The notes below the pieces were generated by a model, which searched no databases, was not told the origin of the DNA, and saw nothing but the letters and a program-made list of their open reading frames with translations. The translations under genes were made by a program, and so were the position numbers. DNA of 64,000 bases, taken from assembly GCA_934307335.1 (NCBI GenBank), contig CAKRCL010000001.1:1-64000 (forward strand), read 5' to 3'. Below, in pieces: positions 1 to 10,083 of this stretch. Position 1 is the stretch's first letter; every line of letters begins with the position of its first letter. The DNA is from an uncultured Dorea sp. (lineage in GTDB: Bacteria; Bacillota; Clostridia; Lachnospirales; Lachnospiraceae).

Positions 1-1191
1 GTAGGCCAGGTGAATGCTTACATCAAGAACATGTTTACTCAGGATTACATGTTGAACCGTATCTATGTGAAGGGCGAAGTGTCCAATTGTAAGTATCATA
101 CTTCAGGACATATATATTTTTCTCTGAAAGATGAGTCTGGAACGATTGCCTGCGTAATGTTCGCTGGGCAACGCGGCGGACTCTCTTTTCGTATATGTGA
201 CGGTCAGCAGATTGTAGTGTTCGGACAGGTAAATGTCTATGAAAGAGGCGGCTCTTATCAGCTATATGCAAGAGAAATTCGTTTGGATGGGGAAGGTGTT
301 CTTTATGAGCGTTTTCAGGCTCTTAAGCGTGAATTAGAAGAGATGGGAATGTTTGCACCGGAATATAAGAGACCGATTCCGGCATATGCCAGAAGAATTG
401 GTATTGTGACTGCGCCGACCGGAGCAGCAGTCAGAGATATTATGAACATTTCCAGACGGAGAAATCCGTATGTACAGTTGATACTTTATCCGGCACTTGT
501 ACAGGGAGCCGGAGCAAAGGAGAGCATAGTGCAGGGAATCCGTCTTTTAGACCAGCAGAATGTAGACGTAATTATTGTAGGACGTGGCGGAGGCTCAATA
601 GAAGATCTTTGGGCTTTTAATGAAGAAGAAGTTGCCAGGGCGATTTTTTATTGTAAAACACCGATTATTTCTGCAGTCGGACATGAGACTGATACGACAA
701 TTGCGGATTATGTGGCGGATTTACGGGCACCGACACCTTCTGCCGCCGCAGAACTGGCTGTTTATGATTACTGGCAGGTTCAGGAATATCTGGACACCGG
801 CAGACGAAAATTACTGACAAATCTACATGCAAAATTAGAAATCGCCAGGCTTCGAACTGAAAAGTATGAGACGAAATTAAAATACATGCATCCGGAATAT
901 AAACTTCAGAATTACAGACAGAGACTTGCGGAAGTGGAAGAAAAGATGCATGTACTGATGGATCGAAAGATAGAACAGAACAGACATAAGCTGGCTGTCT
1001 ATATGGAACAGATGAAAGGGCTGTCACCACTTCTGAAATTGAATCAGGGATATGCTTATATTGAAAATTTAGATGCAAAAGCAATCCGAAGTATCAATCA
1101 GGTAGAATGTGGTGAAAGTCTGTCGGCATATGTAACAGATGGGGTGATCCGGATGACGGTCGAGAGTGTAAAGGAGGAGAACCATGGCTAA
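1..1191 (+). CDS. xseA: Exodeoxyribonuclease VII large subunit (5' end cut by window)
   Basis: Large, catalytic subunit of exonuclease VII, which degrades single-stranded DNA to oligonucleotides in repair. The reading frame is open from base 1 (VGQVNAYIKN), matching the family N-terminus just after its first residues, so the true start lies a few codons upstream of the window and the GTG at 10 is not a real start. An N-terminal OB-fold (GEVSN...GHIYFSLKD) is followed by the catalytic region with GRGGGSIEDLWAFN and SAVGHETDTTIADYVAD, then a helical C-terminus. It overlaps xseB by 8 bp, indicating translational coupling. Identification is by conserved motifs and gene order. Confidence 0.95.
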   Translation, partial: VGQVNAYIKNMFTQDYMLNRIYVKGEVSNCKYHTSGHIYFSLKDESGTIACVMFAGQRGGLSFRICDGQQIVVFGQVNVYERGGSYQLYAREIRLDGEGVLYERFQALKRELEEMGMFAPEYKRPIPAYARRIGIVTAPTGAAVRDIMNISRRRNPYVQLILYPALVQGAGAKESIVQGIRLLDQQNVDVIIVGRGGGSIEDLWAFNEEEVARAIFYCKTPIISAVGHETDTTIADYVADLRAPTPSAAAELAVYDYWQVQEYLDTGRRKLLTNLHAKLEIARLRTEKYETKLKYMHPEYKLQNYRQRLAEVEEKMHVLMDRKIEQNRHKLAVYMEQMKGLSPLLKLNQGYAYIENLDAKAIRSINQVECGESLSAYVTDGVIRMTVESVKEENHG

Positions 1192-1399
1192 GGAAGAAAA
1201 AACATTAGATGAGATGTTTCAGGAATTGGATTTATTGATTCAGGCTATGGAGAAGCCAGATGTATCTCTGGAGGATTCTTTTCAGATGTATCATCAGGGA
1301 ATTGATATGCTGAAAGCATGTAATGATAAGATGGATAAGATAGAAAAGCAGATGCTGGTTTTAGATAATGAAGGAGAAACACATGAGTTTGAATCTTGA
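1184..1399 (+). CDS. xseB: Exodeoxyribonuclease VII small subunit
   Basis: A 71-residue, mostly helical protein that binds the XseA C-terminus and completes exonuclease VII. The start ATG sits inside the xseA stop region (8-bp overlap) behind the ribosome binding site AAAGGAGGA. Length and the pattern LDEMFQELDLLIQAME...LEDSFQMYHQG are typical of the family. Its end overlaps the start of ispA by 17 bp, so xseA-xseB-ispA are one translationally coupled unit. Confidence 0.95.
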   Translation: MAKEEKTLDEMFQELDLLIQAMEKPDVSLEDSFQMYHQGIDMLKACNDKMDKIEKQMLVLDNEGETHEFES

Positions 1400-2285
1400 T
1401 TTTAAGGCACAAAGAGAAGAAAAGGTCAGGGAAATCGAGAACTCCCTGCAAAGTTATCTGCCTGAGCAAAAAGGTTATCAGAAGATAATTATGGAAGCGA
1501 TGGAATATAGTCTTCTGGCCGGAGGAAAAAGACTTCGTCCGATGTTGATGAAGGAAACATATACTTTATTTGGCGGTCATTCAAAAGCAATCGAGCCTTT
1601 CATGGCTGCGATAGAGATGATTCATACATATTCTCTTGTGCATGATGATCTTCCGGCAATGGATAATGATGAGTATCGAAGAGGTCGTAAGACGACCAAT
1701 GTTGTATATGGAGAAGACATGGCAATCCTTGCAGGAGATGCCTTATTAAATTATGCATTTGAAACAGCAGTCAAAGCATTTTCACTGGAGCCGTCAGACA
1801 GCCTGATAATCGGCAGTGCGATCCGTGTACTTGGCGAAAAAGCAGGAATCCACGGAATGCTTGGCGGTCAGGTTATTGATGTAAAAGAGACCGGACATGC
1901 AGTGTCAAAGGACATCCTGGATACAATTTATGAATTAAAGACAGGAGCACTGATTGAGGCTTCTATGATGATAGGTGCGATTCTTGGTGAAGCTGGTCAG
2001 GAAGATGTAGAGAAAGTTGAAAAGATTGCCGGACTTGTAGGACTGGCATTTCAGGTGCAGGATGATATTTTAGATGTTACCAGTACTCAGGAAGAACTGG
2101 GAAAACCAACACATAGCGATGAAAAGAATGAAAAGACTACTTATGTAACACTTCTTGGCATTGAAGAGGCAGAAAAAGTGGTCGAAGAAAAGTCAGAAGA
2201 GGCAATTCGCCTTCTTCGAACACTTCCGAATGAAAATCCATATCTGGAAGAATTACTTATGAATCTGATCCATAGGAAAAAGTAG
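1383..2285 (+). CDS. ispA: Farnesyl/geranyl diphosphate synthase
   Basis: Short-chain trans-prenyl diphosphate synthase that condenses isopentenyl diphosphate with allylic diphosphates in the cytoplasm, supplying undecaprenyl and other isoprenoids. It carries the first Asp-rich motif (DDLPAMDND) and the second (DDILD). An ATG at 1368 extends the frame by five codons, but the ATG at 1383 (MSLNLDF) has AAGGAG seven bases upstream and fits the family start, so I use it (300 aa). It lies directly before dxs, coupling precursor supply and chain elongation. Exact chain length of the product cannot be read from the sequence. Confidence 0.93.
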   Translation: MSLNLDFKAQREEKVREIENSLQSYLPEQKGYQKIIMEAMEYSLLAGGKRLRPMLMKETYTLFGGHSKAIEPFMAAIEMIHTYSLVHDDLPAMDNDEYRRGRKTTNVVYGEDMAILAGDALLNYAFETAVKAFSLEPSDSLIIGSAIRVLGEKAGIHGMLGGQVIDVKETGHAVSKDILDTIYELKTGALIEASMMIGAILGEAGQEDVEKVEKIAGLVGLAFQVQDDILDVTSTQEELGKPTHSDEKNEKTTYVTLLGIEEAEKVVEEKSEEAIRLLRTLPNENPYLEELLMNLIHRKK

Positions 2286-2297
2286 AGGGGGACCAGG

Positions 2298-4160
2298 ATG
2301 CTGGAACGTATACAAAAAGAAAATGACATAAAAAAACTAAACAGTGAGGAGCTTTTTGAACTGGCCGGAGAGATCCGGGAGTTTCTTGTAGAAAAAGTAA
2401 GTAAGACAGGAGGACATCTGGCGTCTAATCTTGGAGTAGTGGAACTTACGATGGCACTTCATCTAACGTGTGATCTTCCGGAAGATAAGATTATCTGGGA
2501 TGTCGGACACCAGTCTTACACACACAAATTGTTGACCGGCCGCAAGAATGGATTCGAAGATCTTCGCAGCTATGGAGGAATGAGTGGATTTCCGAAGAGA
2601 AAGGAAAGCTTATGCGATGCATTTGATACTGGACATAGTTCTACATCCATCTCAGCAGGACTTGGCTATGTAAGAGCGCGGGATTTGAAGCAGGAAAATT
2701 ACAGTGTGATCTCAGTCATCGGAGATGGTTCTCTGACTGGCGGAATGGCTTATGAAGCCTTGAATAATGCATCAAATCTGAAAACCAATTTTATTGTTGT
2801 GTTGAATGACAATCATATGTCGATTTCAGAAAATGTAGGAGGAATGTCCAGATATCTGGCAAATTTAAGAACAGCAGATATTTATACCGGATTAAAAAAA
2901 GGTGTAACGAATGTACTGCAGCAGGTTCCTGTTATGGGAGATCGTATGATCGAGCATATCCGTAAGACGAAGAGCAGTATCAAGCAGCTTGTGGTGCCTG
3001 GAATGTTTTTTGAAGATATGGGGATTACTTATCTTGGACCAATTCCGGGACATAATCTGCCGATGCTTTGTAAGGCGTTAAAAGAGGCGAAGAAAGTGGA
3101 AGGCCCGGTATTGCTTCATGTCATGACGACAAAAGGAAAAGGTTATAAACCAGCAGAGATCGCACCGGATAAATTCCATGGCATAGGACCATTTGACGTA
3201 GAAAGCGGAAAGGTGCTTGCAAAAAAGGATGGAGATACTTATACAGATGTATTTGGAAAAGTACTCTGTGATGAGGCATCAAAAAATCCGGATATTGTGG
3301 CAATTACAGCTGCTATGGCAGACGGAACCGGACTTGCAAGGTTTAAAAAATATCATCCGGATCGTTTTTTTGATGTTGGAATTGCTGAAGAACATGGCGT
3401 GACTTTTGCGGCGGGGCTTGCAGCAGGTGGGTTAAAACCAGTATTTGCGGTATATTCTTCATTTTTGCAGAGAGGATATGATCAGTTGATCCATGATGTG
3501 GCACTTCAAAATCTGCCGGTGGTATTCGGTGTGGATCGTGCGGGTCTTGTCGGAAGTGACGGAGAGACTCATCAGGGAATATTCGATCTGTCATATTTAT
3601 CGAATATCCCGAATATGACAGTTATGTCTCCGAAGAATAAGTGGGAACTGGCGGATATGCTTCGATTTGCACTTCAGATGAATGCGCCGGTCGCAATTCG
3701 TTATCCGAGAGGAAAGGCTTATGATGGATACGAAGGATGCAGAGAAGAAATCCGTTATGGAAAGAGTGAACGTATTTATGCGGGGAAAGAGATTGCAATT
3801 TTGAGTGTGGGACATATGTTTGAAGAAGCTGTGAAGACAAGAGAAAAACTTGTAGTACAGGGATTTGAACCTACACTTATTAATATGCGGTTCATAAAGC
3901 CGATAGATGAGGCAATGATAGACGAAGCCTGTCAGACACATAAATTGATTGCTGTTATTGAGGAGAATGTTCAGACAGGAGCATGTGGAGAGCATGTGTC
4001 AGAATATGTAATGCGAAAGCGGCTCCCGGCTCATGTACTGACATTGGCATTACCGGATGATTATGTTGAGCATGGAAGCGTGGAAGTTCTTCGAAGAATG
4101 ACAGGAATTGACAGCGAAAGTATGTCTGAAAAAATCATAGAGACGTATAAGGAGTTATAG
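2298..4160 (+). CDS. dxs: 1-deoxy-D-xylulose-5-phosphate synthase
   Basis: Thiamine diphosphate enzyme that condenses pyruvate and glyceraldehyde 3-phosphate, the entry step of the methylerythritol phosphate pathway to isoprenoids. The 620-residue protein shows the thiamine-binding GDGSLTGG, the transketolase-type pyrimidine-binding domain and the VDRAGLVGSDGETHQG motif. It starts 12 bp after ispA behind GAGGGGG. Length and motifs are normal for the family. Confidence 0.96.
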   Translation: MLERIQKENDIKKLNSEELFELAGEIREFLVEKVSKTGGHLASNLGVVELTMALHLTCDLPEDKIIWDVGHQSYTHKLLTGRKNGFEDLRSYGGMSGFPKRKESLCDAFDTGHSSTSISAGLGYVRARDLKQENYSVISVIGDGSLTGGMAYEALNNASNLKTNFIVVLNDNHMSISENVGGMSRYLANLRTADIYTGLKKGVTNVLQQVPVMGDRMIEHIRKTKSSIKQLVVPGMFFEDMGITYLGPIPGHNLPMLCKALKEAKKVEGPVLLHVMTTKGKGYKPAEIAPDKFHGIGPFDVESGKVLAKKDGDTYTDVFGKVLCDEASKNPDIVAITAAMADGTGLARFKKYHPDRFFDVGIAEEHGVTFAAGLAAGGLKPVFAVYSSFLQRGYDQLIHDVALQNLPVVFGVDRAGLVGSDGETHQGIFDLSYLSNIPNMTVMSPKNKWELADMLRFALQMNAPVAIRYPRGKAYDGYEGCREEIRYGKSERIYAGKEIAILSVGHMFEEAVKTREKLVVQGFEPTLINMRFIKPIDEAMIDEACQTHKLIAVIEENVQTGACGEHVSEYVMRKRLPAHVLTLALPDDYVEHGSVEVLRRMTGIDSESMSEKIIETYKEL

Positions 4161-4163
4161 AAG

Positions 4164-4976
4164 ATGAAAGAACGTTTGGATGTGTTACTGGTAAAAAGAA
4201 ATCTTGCAGCGTCCAGAGAGAAAGCAAAAGCAATTATTATGTCTGGAAATGTATACGTAGATAACCAGAAAGAAGATAAACCAGGCACTACATTTCCAGA
4301 GGAATCTAAGATAGAAGTGCGAGGACATACACTGCCGTATGTCAGTCGTGGCGGACTGAAGTTAGAAAAAGCTATGAAAGAATTTCAGGTGTCTGTAGAG
4401 GGCAAGGTCTGTACGGATGTAGGATCATCTACAGGGGGATTTACAGACTGCATGCTTCAAAATGGTGCAGTGAAGGTATTTGCTATAGATGTAGGACATG
4501 GACAACTGGACTGGAAACTGCGTCAGGATGAACGGGTCGTATGTATGGAGAAGACGAATATCCGCTATGTGACGCCGGAAGATATTGGAGAACCTGTAGA
4601 TTTTTCATCCATAGATGTATCTTTTATATCACTGACGAAGGTTCTGATGCCGATCCGTGATTATCTGACACCACATGGACAGATTGTTGCACTGATCAAA
4701 CCGCAATTTGAGGCGGGGAGAGAAAAGGTCGGAAAAAAAGGTGTTGTACGTGAAAAGAGTACGCACTTAGAAGTAGTGAATATGATTTTAGATTATGCAT
4801 CCACACATGGATTCCATGTGCTTGATCTTACATTTTCTCCAATTAAGGGACCGGAAGGGAATATTGAATATCTGGTTCATTTAGAGAAATGTGAAGAACC
4901 AGGAGATGTAGATGAAAAAATTCAAATAGAGAAAATTGTAGACGAGGCTTTTGGAAACCTCGCAAAAAAGGAATAA
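4164..4976 (+). CDS. tlyA: TlyA-family 2'-O-methyltransferase (S4 + RrmJ/FtsJ fold)
   Basis: Predicted rRNA 2'-O-ribose methyltransferase of the TlyA/hemolysin A family. An N-terminal S4 RNA-binding domain (about residues 3-65, RLDVLLVKRNLAASREKAKA) is joined to an FtsJ-like SAM-binding domain (DVGSSTGGFTDCMLQNGA). In Firmicutes this gene lies between dxs and nadK, as here, with a 3-bp gap from dxs and AAGGAG ahead of the ATG. The family name 'hemolysin' is historical; a lytic role is not implied. Confidence 0.9.
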   Translation: MKERLDVLLVKRNLAASREKAKAIIMSGNVYVDNQKEDKPGTTFPEESKIEVRGHTLPYVSRGGLKLEKAMKEFQVSVEGKVCTDVGSSTGGFTDCMLQNGAVKVFAIDVGHGQLDWKLRQDERVVCMEKTNIRYVTPEDIGEPVDFSSIDVSFISLTKVLMPIRDYLTPHGQIVALIKPQFEAGREKVGKKGVVREKSTHLEVVNMILDYASTHGFHVLDLTFSPIKGPEGNIEYLVHLEKCEEPGDVDEKIQIEKIVDEAFGNLAKKE

Positions 4977-4980
4977 AGTT

Positions 4981-5817
4981 ATGGCAGAGAGAGTGTTGAT
5001 TGTAACAAATGATGGCAAGGATCCCGAGCATTTGGTGACGGATCGAGTAAAGGCTTATCTTACGAAAGCAGGAAAAATATGTCTGCAATGTCCGAAAGAT
5101 AATAACAATGCTATTGTTTCAGAACAGATACCACCGGATTTGGATTATGCAATCGTCATTGGGGGTGACGGAAGCTTTATCGAGGTGGCGCGAGCACTTC
5201 GGGGAAGGGATGTTCCGATTCTGGGAGTTAATATGGGAACATTGGGATACCTGACAGAGGTGGAACTGACGAATATTGAAAGTGCCCTTGACAGGGTTAT
5301 AAAAGGGAGATATACCGTTGAAAAGCGAATGATGCTGGAAGGAAGTTTTGACGGAGAGAGGATGGATCTTGCGTTAAACGATATTGTTGTTGCCAGAAAA
5401 GGTGCGGTGCGCGTGATTCATTTCCATCTGTTTGTTAATGGAGAATTATTAAATTCTTACGGTGCAGATGGAGTTATTATTTCTACACCTACAGGCTCGA
5501 CAGCATATAACCTTGCAGCCGGAGGTCCGATTGTTGAACCAACGGCTTCCATGATCGTGATCACGCCTATTTGTCCGCATGCATTAAATACAAGCAGTAT
5601 TGTGCTTTCTTCGGATGATGAAATTGTAATACAGATTGGAGAAGGAAAGCATGGGATACCAGATGAAGCATATGTAGCATTTGATGGTGTAGATGAGGTA
5701 GAGCTGACTTCCGGAGATATGGTCGAAATTCGAAAGGCAGAAGCACAGACGAGAATTATCAAATTAAACCAGGATAGTTTTCTGGAAACTCTTCGCAGAA
5801 AGATGAAAGGGAATTAG
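4981..5817 (+). CDS. nadK: NAD kinase
   Basis: Phosphorylates NAD to NADP. The GGDGSFIEVARAL motif and the later NDIVVARKG and TPTGSTAYNLAAGGPIV segments are diagnostic. The open frame extends upstream to 4951 inside tlyA, but the ATG at 4981 follows the ribosome binding site AAAAAGGA and gives the normal family N-terminus (MAERVLIVTN), 278 aa. It lies between tlyA and argR, the classical Firmicute order. Confidence 0.95.
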   Translation: MAERVLIVTNDGKDPEHLVTDRVKAYLTKAGKICLQCPKDNNNAIVSEQIPPDLDYAIVIGGDGSFIEVARALRGRDVPILGVNMGTLGYLTEVELTNIESALDRVIKGRYTVEKRMMLEGSFDGERMDLALNDIVVARKGAVRVIHFHLFVNGELLNSYGADGVIISTPTGSTAYNLAAGGPIVEPTASMIVITPICPHALNTSSIVLSSDDEIVIQIGEGKHGIPDEAYVAFDGVDEVELTSGDMVEIRKAEAQTRIIKLNQDSFLETLRRKMKGN

Positions 5818-5821
5818 TATT

Positions 5822-6280
5822 ATGAAAGTGAACAGACATGCCAAGATTATAGAGTTGATTGGTAAATATCATATTGAAACCCAGGAAGAACTGGCTGACT
5901 ATCTGAATAAAGAAGGATTTAAAGTAACTCAGGCAACGGTATCTCGTGATATCCGTGATTTAAAATTGACAAAGATTCCGGCTGAGAATGGAAAGCAGAA
6001 ATATGCACTTCATCAGGAAAATACGAATGGCATGAGTGAAAAATATATCCGTGTCTTAAGAGATGGATATCTGTCTATGGATATGGCACAGAATATTCTT
6101 GTTATTAAAACAGTATCCGGAATGGCGATGGCCGTCTGCCTGGCAATTGACGCAATGAACTGGAGCGAGGTTGTTGGCAGCATTGCAGGAGATGACACGA
6201 TTATGTGTGCAATCCGAACAACTGAAGATACTCCGAAAGTAATGGACAATATTCGGAAGATCGTTCGACAGGAGGAATAG
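5822..6280 (+). CDS. argR: Arginine repressor
   Basis: DNA-binding regulator of arginine metabolism; arginine promotes hexamer formation and operator binding. The N-terminal winged helix (residues about 1-70, with QEELADYLNKEGFKVTQATVSRDIRDL) and C-terminal oligomerisation/arginine-binding domain (GDDTIMCAIRT) are both present at the usual 152-residue length. Its stop codon abuts the recN start. The argR-recN pair is conserved in Firmicutes. Confidence 0.95.
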   Translation: MKVNRHAKIIELIGKYHIETQEELADYLNKEGFKVTQATVSRDIRDLKLTKIPAENGKQKYALHQENTNGMSEKYIRVLRDGYLSMDMAQNILVIKTVSGMAMAVCLAIDAMNWSEVVGSIAGDDTIMCAIRTTEDTPKVMDNIRKIVRQEE

Positions 6281-7957
6281 ATGTTACAGAGTTTACATGT
6301 AAAAAATCTGGCATTGATTGATGAGATTGAGGTAGAATTTTCAGAAGGTTTAAATATTCTGACAGGAGAAACGGGAGCCGGAAAGTCAATTATTCTCGGT
6401 TCTGTGAACCTGGCTCTTGGAGGAAGATATACAAAAGACTTGATCCGGCAAGGTGAGAAGTATGCCCTTGTGGAGCTGGTTTTTTCTGTTACAGAAAAAA
6501 GCCGTCTGGAAGCACTGGAAAAGCTGGATATTTATCCGGAAGACGGACTTTTGATTTTAAGTCGAAAATTAATGGATGGCAGAAGTGTAAGCCGAATTAA
6601 TGGGGAAACCGTAACGATTGCTGTTTTAAAAGAAGTTGCAGGGATACTGATCGATATTCATGGACAACATGAACATCAGTCTTTACTGTATAAAAAGAAT
6701 CACCTCGGATTTGTTGATGCATTTGCATGGGAATATCTTGCAGATGTAAAAAAGCAAGTAAAATGTGCTTATCAGGAATATCAGTCGAGTAAGAAGTGCC
6801 TTGAAGAAGCAGATATGGATGAGGCAAGCCGTGTGAAGGAACTGGATTTTCTCAGATTTGAAGTTTCGGAAATTGAAGATGCAATGCTGAAAGAAGGAGA
6901 GGATGAAGAACTCGAAAGTGCTTTCAAACGCATGGAAAATGGACGGAAAATTCAAGAGGGAATACGGGGGGCTTATGCATATACAGGCAATGAAGATGGG
7001 AATGCAAGCGAAAGTATCAGTCGTGCAATTCGTGAATTGGCTTCTGTCGGTAATCTGGATGACAAAGCAGGAAATCTTTATAATCAGCTTATGGAGATTG
7101 ATGCGTTATTAAATGATTTTAATCATGACCTGGCTGAATATCAGGAGAGTCTGGAATTTTCAGAGGAAGATTACGTGACAACGACAGAACGTTTGAACGA
7201 AATTAATCGTTTGAAGACGAAATATGGGACAGATATTCAGGGAATTCTTTCTTATTGTGAGAATCAGCAAGAAAAGATACAAAAACTGGAAGACTATGAA
7301 AATTATATTGATGGTCTGAAAAAAGAACTGAAGGATAAAGAGTCACGGCTTGAAAAGACGAGCCGAGAGCTTACAAAGATTCGTAAGAATCAGGCTCAGA
7401 TTATGGAACAGGCTATTACAGATGGGCTGATGGATCTGAATTTTGAAGATGTGAAATTTGCTATTGCATTTGAAAAAGCGGCGTCTTATTCATTTCATGG
7501 AGCAGATGATGTGGAATTTATGATTTCGTTGAATCCTGGACAACCTGTACGACCTTTGACAGAAGTTGCATCGGGTGGTGAACTGTCCAGAATTATGCTT
7601 GTTATCAAGAGTGTCATGGCGGACCGCGATGAAATTCCGACACTGATTTTTGATGAAATTGATGTTGGAATCAGTGGAAGAACTGCACAAAAAGTATCTG
7701 AAAAAATGGCGCTGATCGGAAAGAAACATCAAGTTATCTGTATTACACATCTGGCGCAGATTGCAGCTATGGCAGATCACCATTTTATGATTGAAAAGAA
7801 AGTGTCAGATGGTCAGACACAGACGTCTATTCGTGAGCTGAAAGCAGATGAATCAACAAACGAACTGGCTAGGATCCTAGGTGGAGCAAAAATTACAGAA
7901 ACTGTACTGGAAAATGCAAAAGAAATGCAGGAACTGGCAAGACAGATTAAAAAATAA
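6281..7957 (+). CDS. recN: DNA repair protein RecN
   Basis: SMC-like ATPase acting early in double-strand-break repair. Walker A (GETGAGKSI, near residue 30), a long coiled-coil middle, the ABC signature ASGGELSRIML and Walker B LIFDEIDVGISG are visible over 558 residues. The ATG directly follows the argR stop, with AGGAGGA as ribosome binding site. A hairpin terminator follows at 7989. Confidence 0.96.
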   Translation: MLQSLHVKNLALIDEIEVEFSEGLNILTGETGAGKSIILGSVNLALGGRYTKDLIRQGEKYALVELVFSVTEKSRLEALEKLDIYPEDGLLILSRKLMDGRSVSRINGETVTIAVLKEVAGILIDIHGQHEHQSLLYKKNHLGFVDAFAWEYLADVKKQVKCAYQEYQSSKKCLEEADMDEASRVKELDFLRFEVSEIEDAMLKEGEDEELESAFKRMENGRKIQEGIRGAYAYTGNEDGNASESISRAIRELASVGNLDDKAGNLYNQLMEIDALLNDFNHDLAEYQESLEFSEEDYVTTTERLNEINRLKTKYGTDIQGILSYCENQQEKIQKLEDYENYIDGLKKELKDKESRLEKTSRELTKIRKNQAQIMEQAITDGLMDLNFEDVKFAIAFEKAASYSFHGADDVEFMISLNPGQPVRPLTEVASGGELSRIMLVIKSVMADRDEIPTLIFDEIDVGISGRTAQKVSEKMALIGKKHQVICITHLAQIAAMADHHFMIEKKVSDGQTQTSIRELKADESTNELARILGGAKITETVLENAKEMQELARQIKK

Positions 7958-7988
7958 AAGAATTGAAAATTTTATAATATCACATACT

Positions 7989-8025
7989 AAGACAGGTGTT
8001 CGAAGATAAGAATATCTGTCTTTTT
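7989..8025 (+). terminator. Terminator after recN
   Basis: Arms AAGACAG and CTGTCTT followed by a T-run; an inner alternative hairpin AGATA/TATCT also exists. It closes the xseA-recN unit and separates it from spoIVB. Confidence 0.7.
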
Positions 8026-8047
8026 AATTACATTTGGGGAGGGAACA

Positions 8048-9112
8048 ATGAAAAAGTATTGGTATCGTAGAATTTTAATTATGGTTCTTGTGTTTTTTAC
8101 TTCAGTGGGCGGAAGTTATTTACTGATTGAGCAGAAAAAAAGTGTGATGAAGTATGAAGTGAGTGCTCAGGCTTCAGAAGAAAATTTAGTGATTCCGGGA
8201 GGAATGCCGGTAGGAATTTACATGAAGACGAAAGGGGTCATGGTTCTGGATACACAAAAAATGAAAGGAGCGGATGGTGTAGAACATGAACCGGCACTCC
8301 ATATTGTAAAGGCAGGAGATTATATTATGGGATTTGATGGTAAAAAAATCCATACGAAAAATGAACTGGTAGAAGCGGTCAGTTCTTTTAAGAAACAAAA
8401 AGCGATGCTGGACATTCGAAGAGATGGTGAAAATATTCAAGTGAAAATGAATACGATTTCCTGTGAAGACGGTTCAAAAAAGCTTGGGATCTGGGTCAGA
8501 GACAATGCACAGGGGCTTGGAACAGTTACGTATTTGGATGCTGAAAGTCATTTTGGGGCATTGGGACATGGGATTCACGATGTAGATACAGGTGGACTTT
8601 TGGATATTTCGGATGGAACATTGTATCAGACCAGTATCAAAGAAATTCAAAAGGGTACAAGCGGTTCACCTGGAGGTATGGAAGGGATTATTGTATACAA
8701 CAATTACAACGTGCTTGGAAAAATAAGAAAAAATACAGAGGCAGGTATATTTGGAACAATTGACCGGGTCGATATACTTTTTGCAAATCAGACACCTGTT
8801 CAAATTGCTAAAAAAGAAGAAGTCCAGAAAGGGCCGGCTGTTATTCGATGTGCAGTGGACGGAGAAATTAAAGAGTATGACATCAAAATCTGTCAGGTGA
8901 ATCTCTGGGCAGGTGAGGTGAATAAAAGTATGACAATTGAAGTAACAGATCAGGAGCTGCTAGAAGAGACCGGAGGAATTATTCAAGGAATGAGTGGTAG
9001 TCCAATATTACAAAATGGGAAGCTGGTCGGAGCAGTTACACATGTTTTTATTAATAATCCGACAAAAGGTTATGGCATTTTTGCAGAATCGATGATAAAT
9101 GAGTCGGAATAA
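8048..9112 (+). CDS. spoIVB: SpoIVB sporulation signalling serine peptidase
   Basis: Family S55 peptidase secreted by the forespore; by established knowledge it cleaves SpoIVFA and so triggers pro-sigma-K processing in the mother cell. There is an N-terminal signal anchor (residues about 5-27), a PDZ domain (about 95-140) and a C-terminal peptidase domain with the GHGIHDVDTGG histidine region and the serine motif GMSGSP. The ATG follows GGGGAGGG. The next gene is spo0A, the standard order in endospore formers, so this gene marks the organism as a probable spore former. Confidence 0.95.
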   Translation: MKKYWYRRILIMVLVFFTSVGGSYLLIEQKKSVMKYEVSAQASEENLVIPGGMPVGIYMKTKGVMVLDTQKMKGADGVEHEPALHIVKAGDYIMGFDGKKIHTKNELVEAVSSFKKQKAMLDIRRDGENIQVKMNTISCEDGSKKLGIWVRDNAQGLGTVTYLDAESHFGALGHGIHDVDTGGLLDISDGTLYQTSIKEIQKGTSGSPGGMEGIIVYNNYNVLGKIRKNTEAGIFGTIDRVDILFANQTPVQIAKKEEVQKGPAVIRCAVDGEIKEYDIKICQVNLWAGEVNKSMTIEVTDQELLEETGGIIQGMSGSPILQNGKLVGAVTHVFINNPTKGYGIFAESMINESE

Positions 9113-9121
9113 AAAATACCG

Positions 9122-9149
9122 TGTCGAGAAGTGATAAAACTTTCCGACA
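9122..9149. promoter_or_regulatory. Possible pair of 0A boxes upstream of spo0A
   Basis: TGTCGAG (9122-9128) and the inverted TCCGACA (9143-9149) each differ by one base from the Spo0A box TGTCGAA and lie about 80 bp before spo0A. Autoregulation of spo0A is known in Bacillus; here it is inference from two imperfect boxes. Confidence 0.35.
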
Positions 9150-9228
9150 GCAATTTCTTGATTCGAAAAAAGGAGAAAATTATAATAAAATCCAGTGAGT
9201 TCACAAAAAGTGAGGAGGATTTTGGAAT

Positions 9229-10014
9229 ATGGGAGAAATAGCTGTTGCAATCGCAGACGATAATGAGAGAATTCTGGATCTGCTTGGCGAAATGATTGAA
9301 AATAACAGAGAGATGAAATTGGTTGGCAAAGCTAATAATGGGGAAGATGTATATACTTTGATTAAGGAAAAACAGCCAGATGTTGTATTATTAGATTTGA
9401 TTATGCCGAAAATGGACGGACTGAGTGTTATGGAGCATGTGAATCGTGATAATGATATAAAGAAACATCCAAGTTTTATTATTATCACTGCCGTGGGACA
9501 GGAACGAATTACAGAAGATGCATTTCGAAAAGGAGCATCTTACTATATTTTAAAACCATTTAGTAATCAGATGATATTGGATAAGATACGAGAAGCAGGA
9601 AAATATCGCATACCAGAATCAAAAGCATTTACACATGTGGAAAGTGTAAATAAACCAGAAGTGAATCTGGAGAACCGGGTGACAGATATGATACATGAAA
9701 TCGGGATTCCGGCACATATCAAAGGGTATCATTATCTGCGAGATGCGATTTTGATGGCGATAGAAGATATGGATGTTTTAAATGCTGTGACAAAAGTTCT
9801 ATATCCGACAGTTGCAAAGATGCATCAGACAACGGCAAGCAGAGTGGAAAGAGCAATAAGGCATGCAATTGAAGTGGCATGGAGCAGAGGGAAATTGGAT
9901 ACACTTGATGAATTGTTTGGATATACGGTAAATGGAGGAAAAGGGAAGCCGACAAATTCTGAATTTATTGCGTTGATTGCAGATACAATACGATTAGAAT
10001 GTAAACACAGATAA
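9229..10014 (+). CDS. spo0A: Spo0A sporulation master response regulator
   Basis: Transcription factor that commits the cell to sporulation when phosphorylated. The receiver domain has the acidic pocket DDNERI and phosphoacceptor region [14 protein letters not shown]. The C-terminal effector domain carries the characteristic Spo0A helix-turn-helix ([21 protein letters not shown]). Length of 261 residues is typical. The ATG follows GTGAGGAGG. It follows spoIVB with a 116-bp gap that holds imperfect 0A boxes. Confidence 0.97.
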   Translation: MGEIAVAIADDNERILDLLGEMIENNREMKLVGKANNGEDVYTLIKEKQPDVVLLDLIMPKMDGLSVMEHVNRDNDIKKHPSFIIITAVGQERITEDAFRKGASYYILKPFSNQMILDKIREAGKYRIPESKAFTHVESVNKPEVNLENRVTDMIHEIGIPAHIKGYHYLRDAILMAIEDMDVLNAVTKVLYPTVAKMHQTTASRVERAIRHAIEVAWSRGKLDTLDELFGYTVNGGKGKPTNSEFIALIADTIRLECKHR

Positions 10015-10083
10015 AAATACTTTTCTTCTGAAAAAAAATACGGTATAATAATTTATATATCGTGGAATCGGGAGGAAATTACT

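Noticed and set aside
665-1084. Long minus-strand frames opposite xseA, dxs, pgk and other genes
   Set aside because: They mirror coding sequence of well-identified genes, lack ribosome binding sites and show no protein family features.
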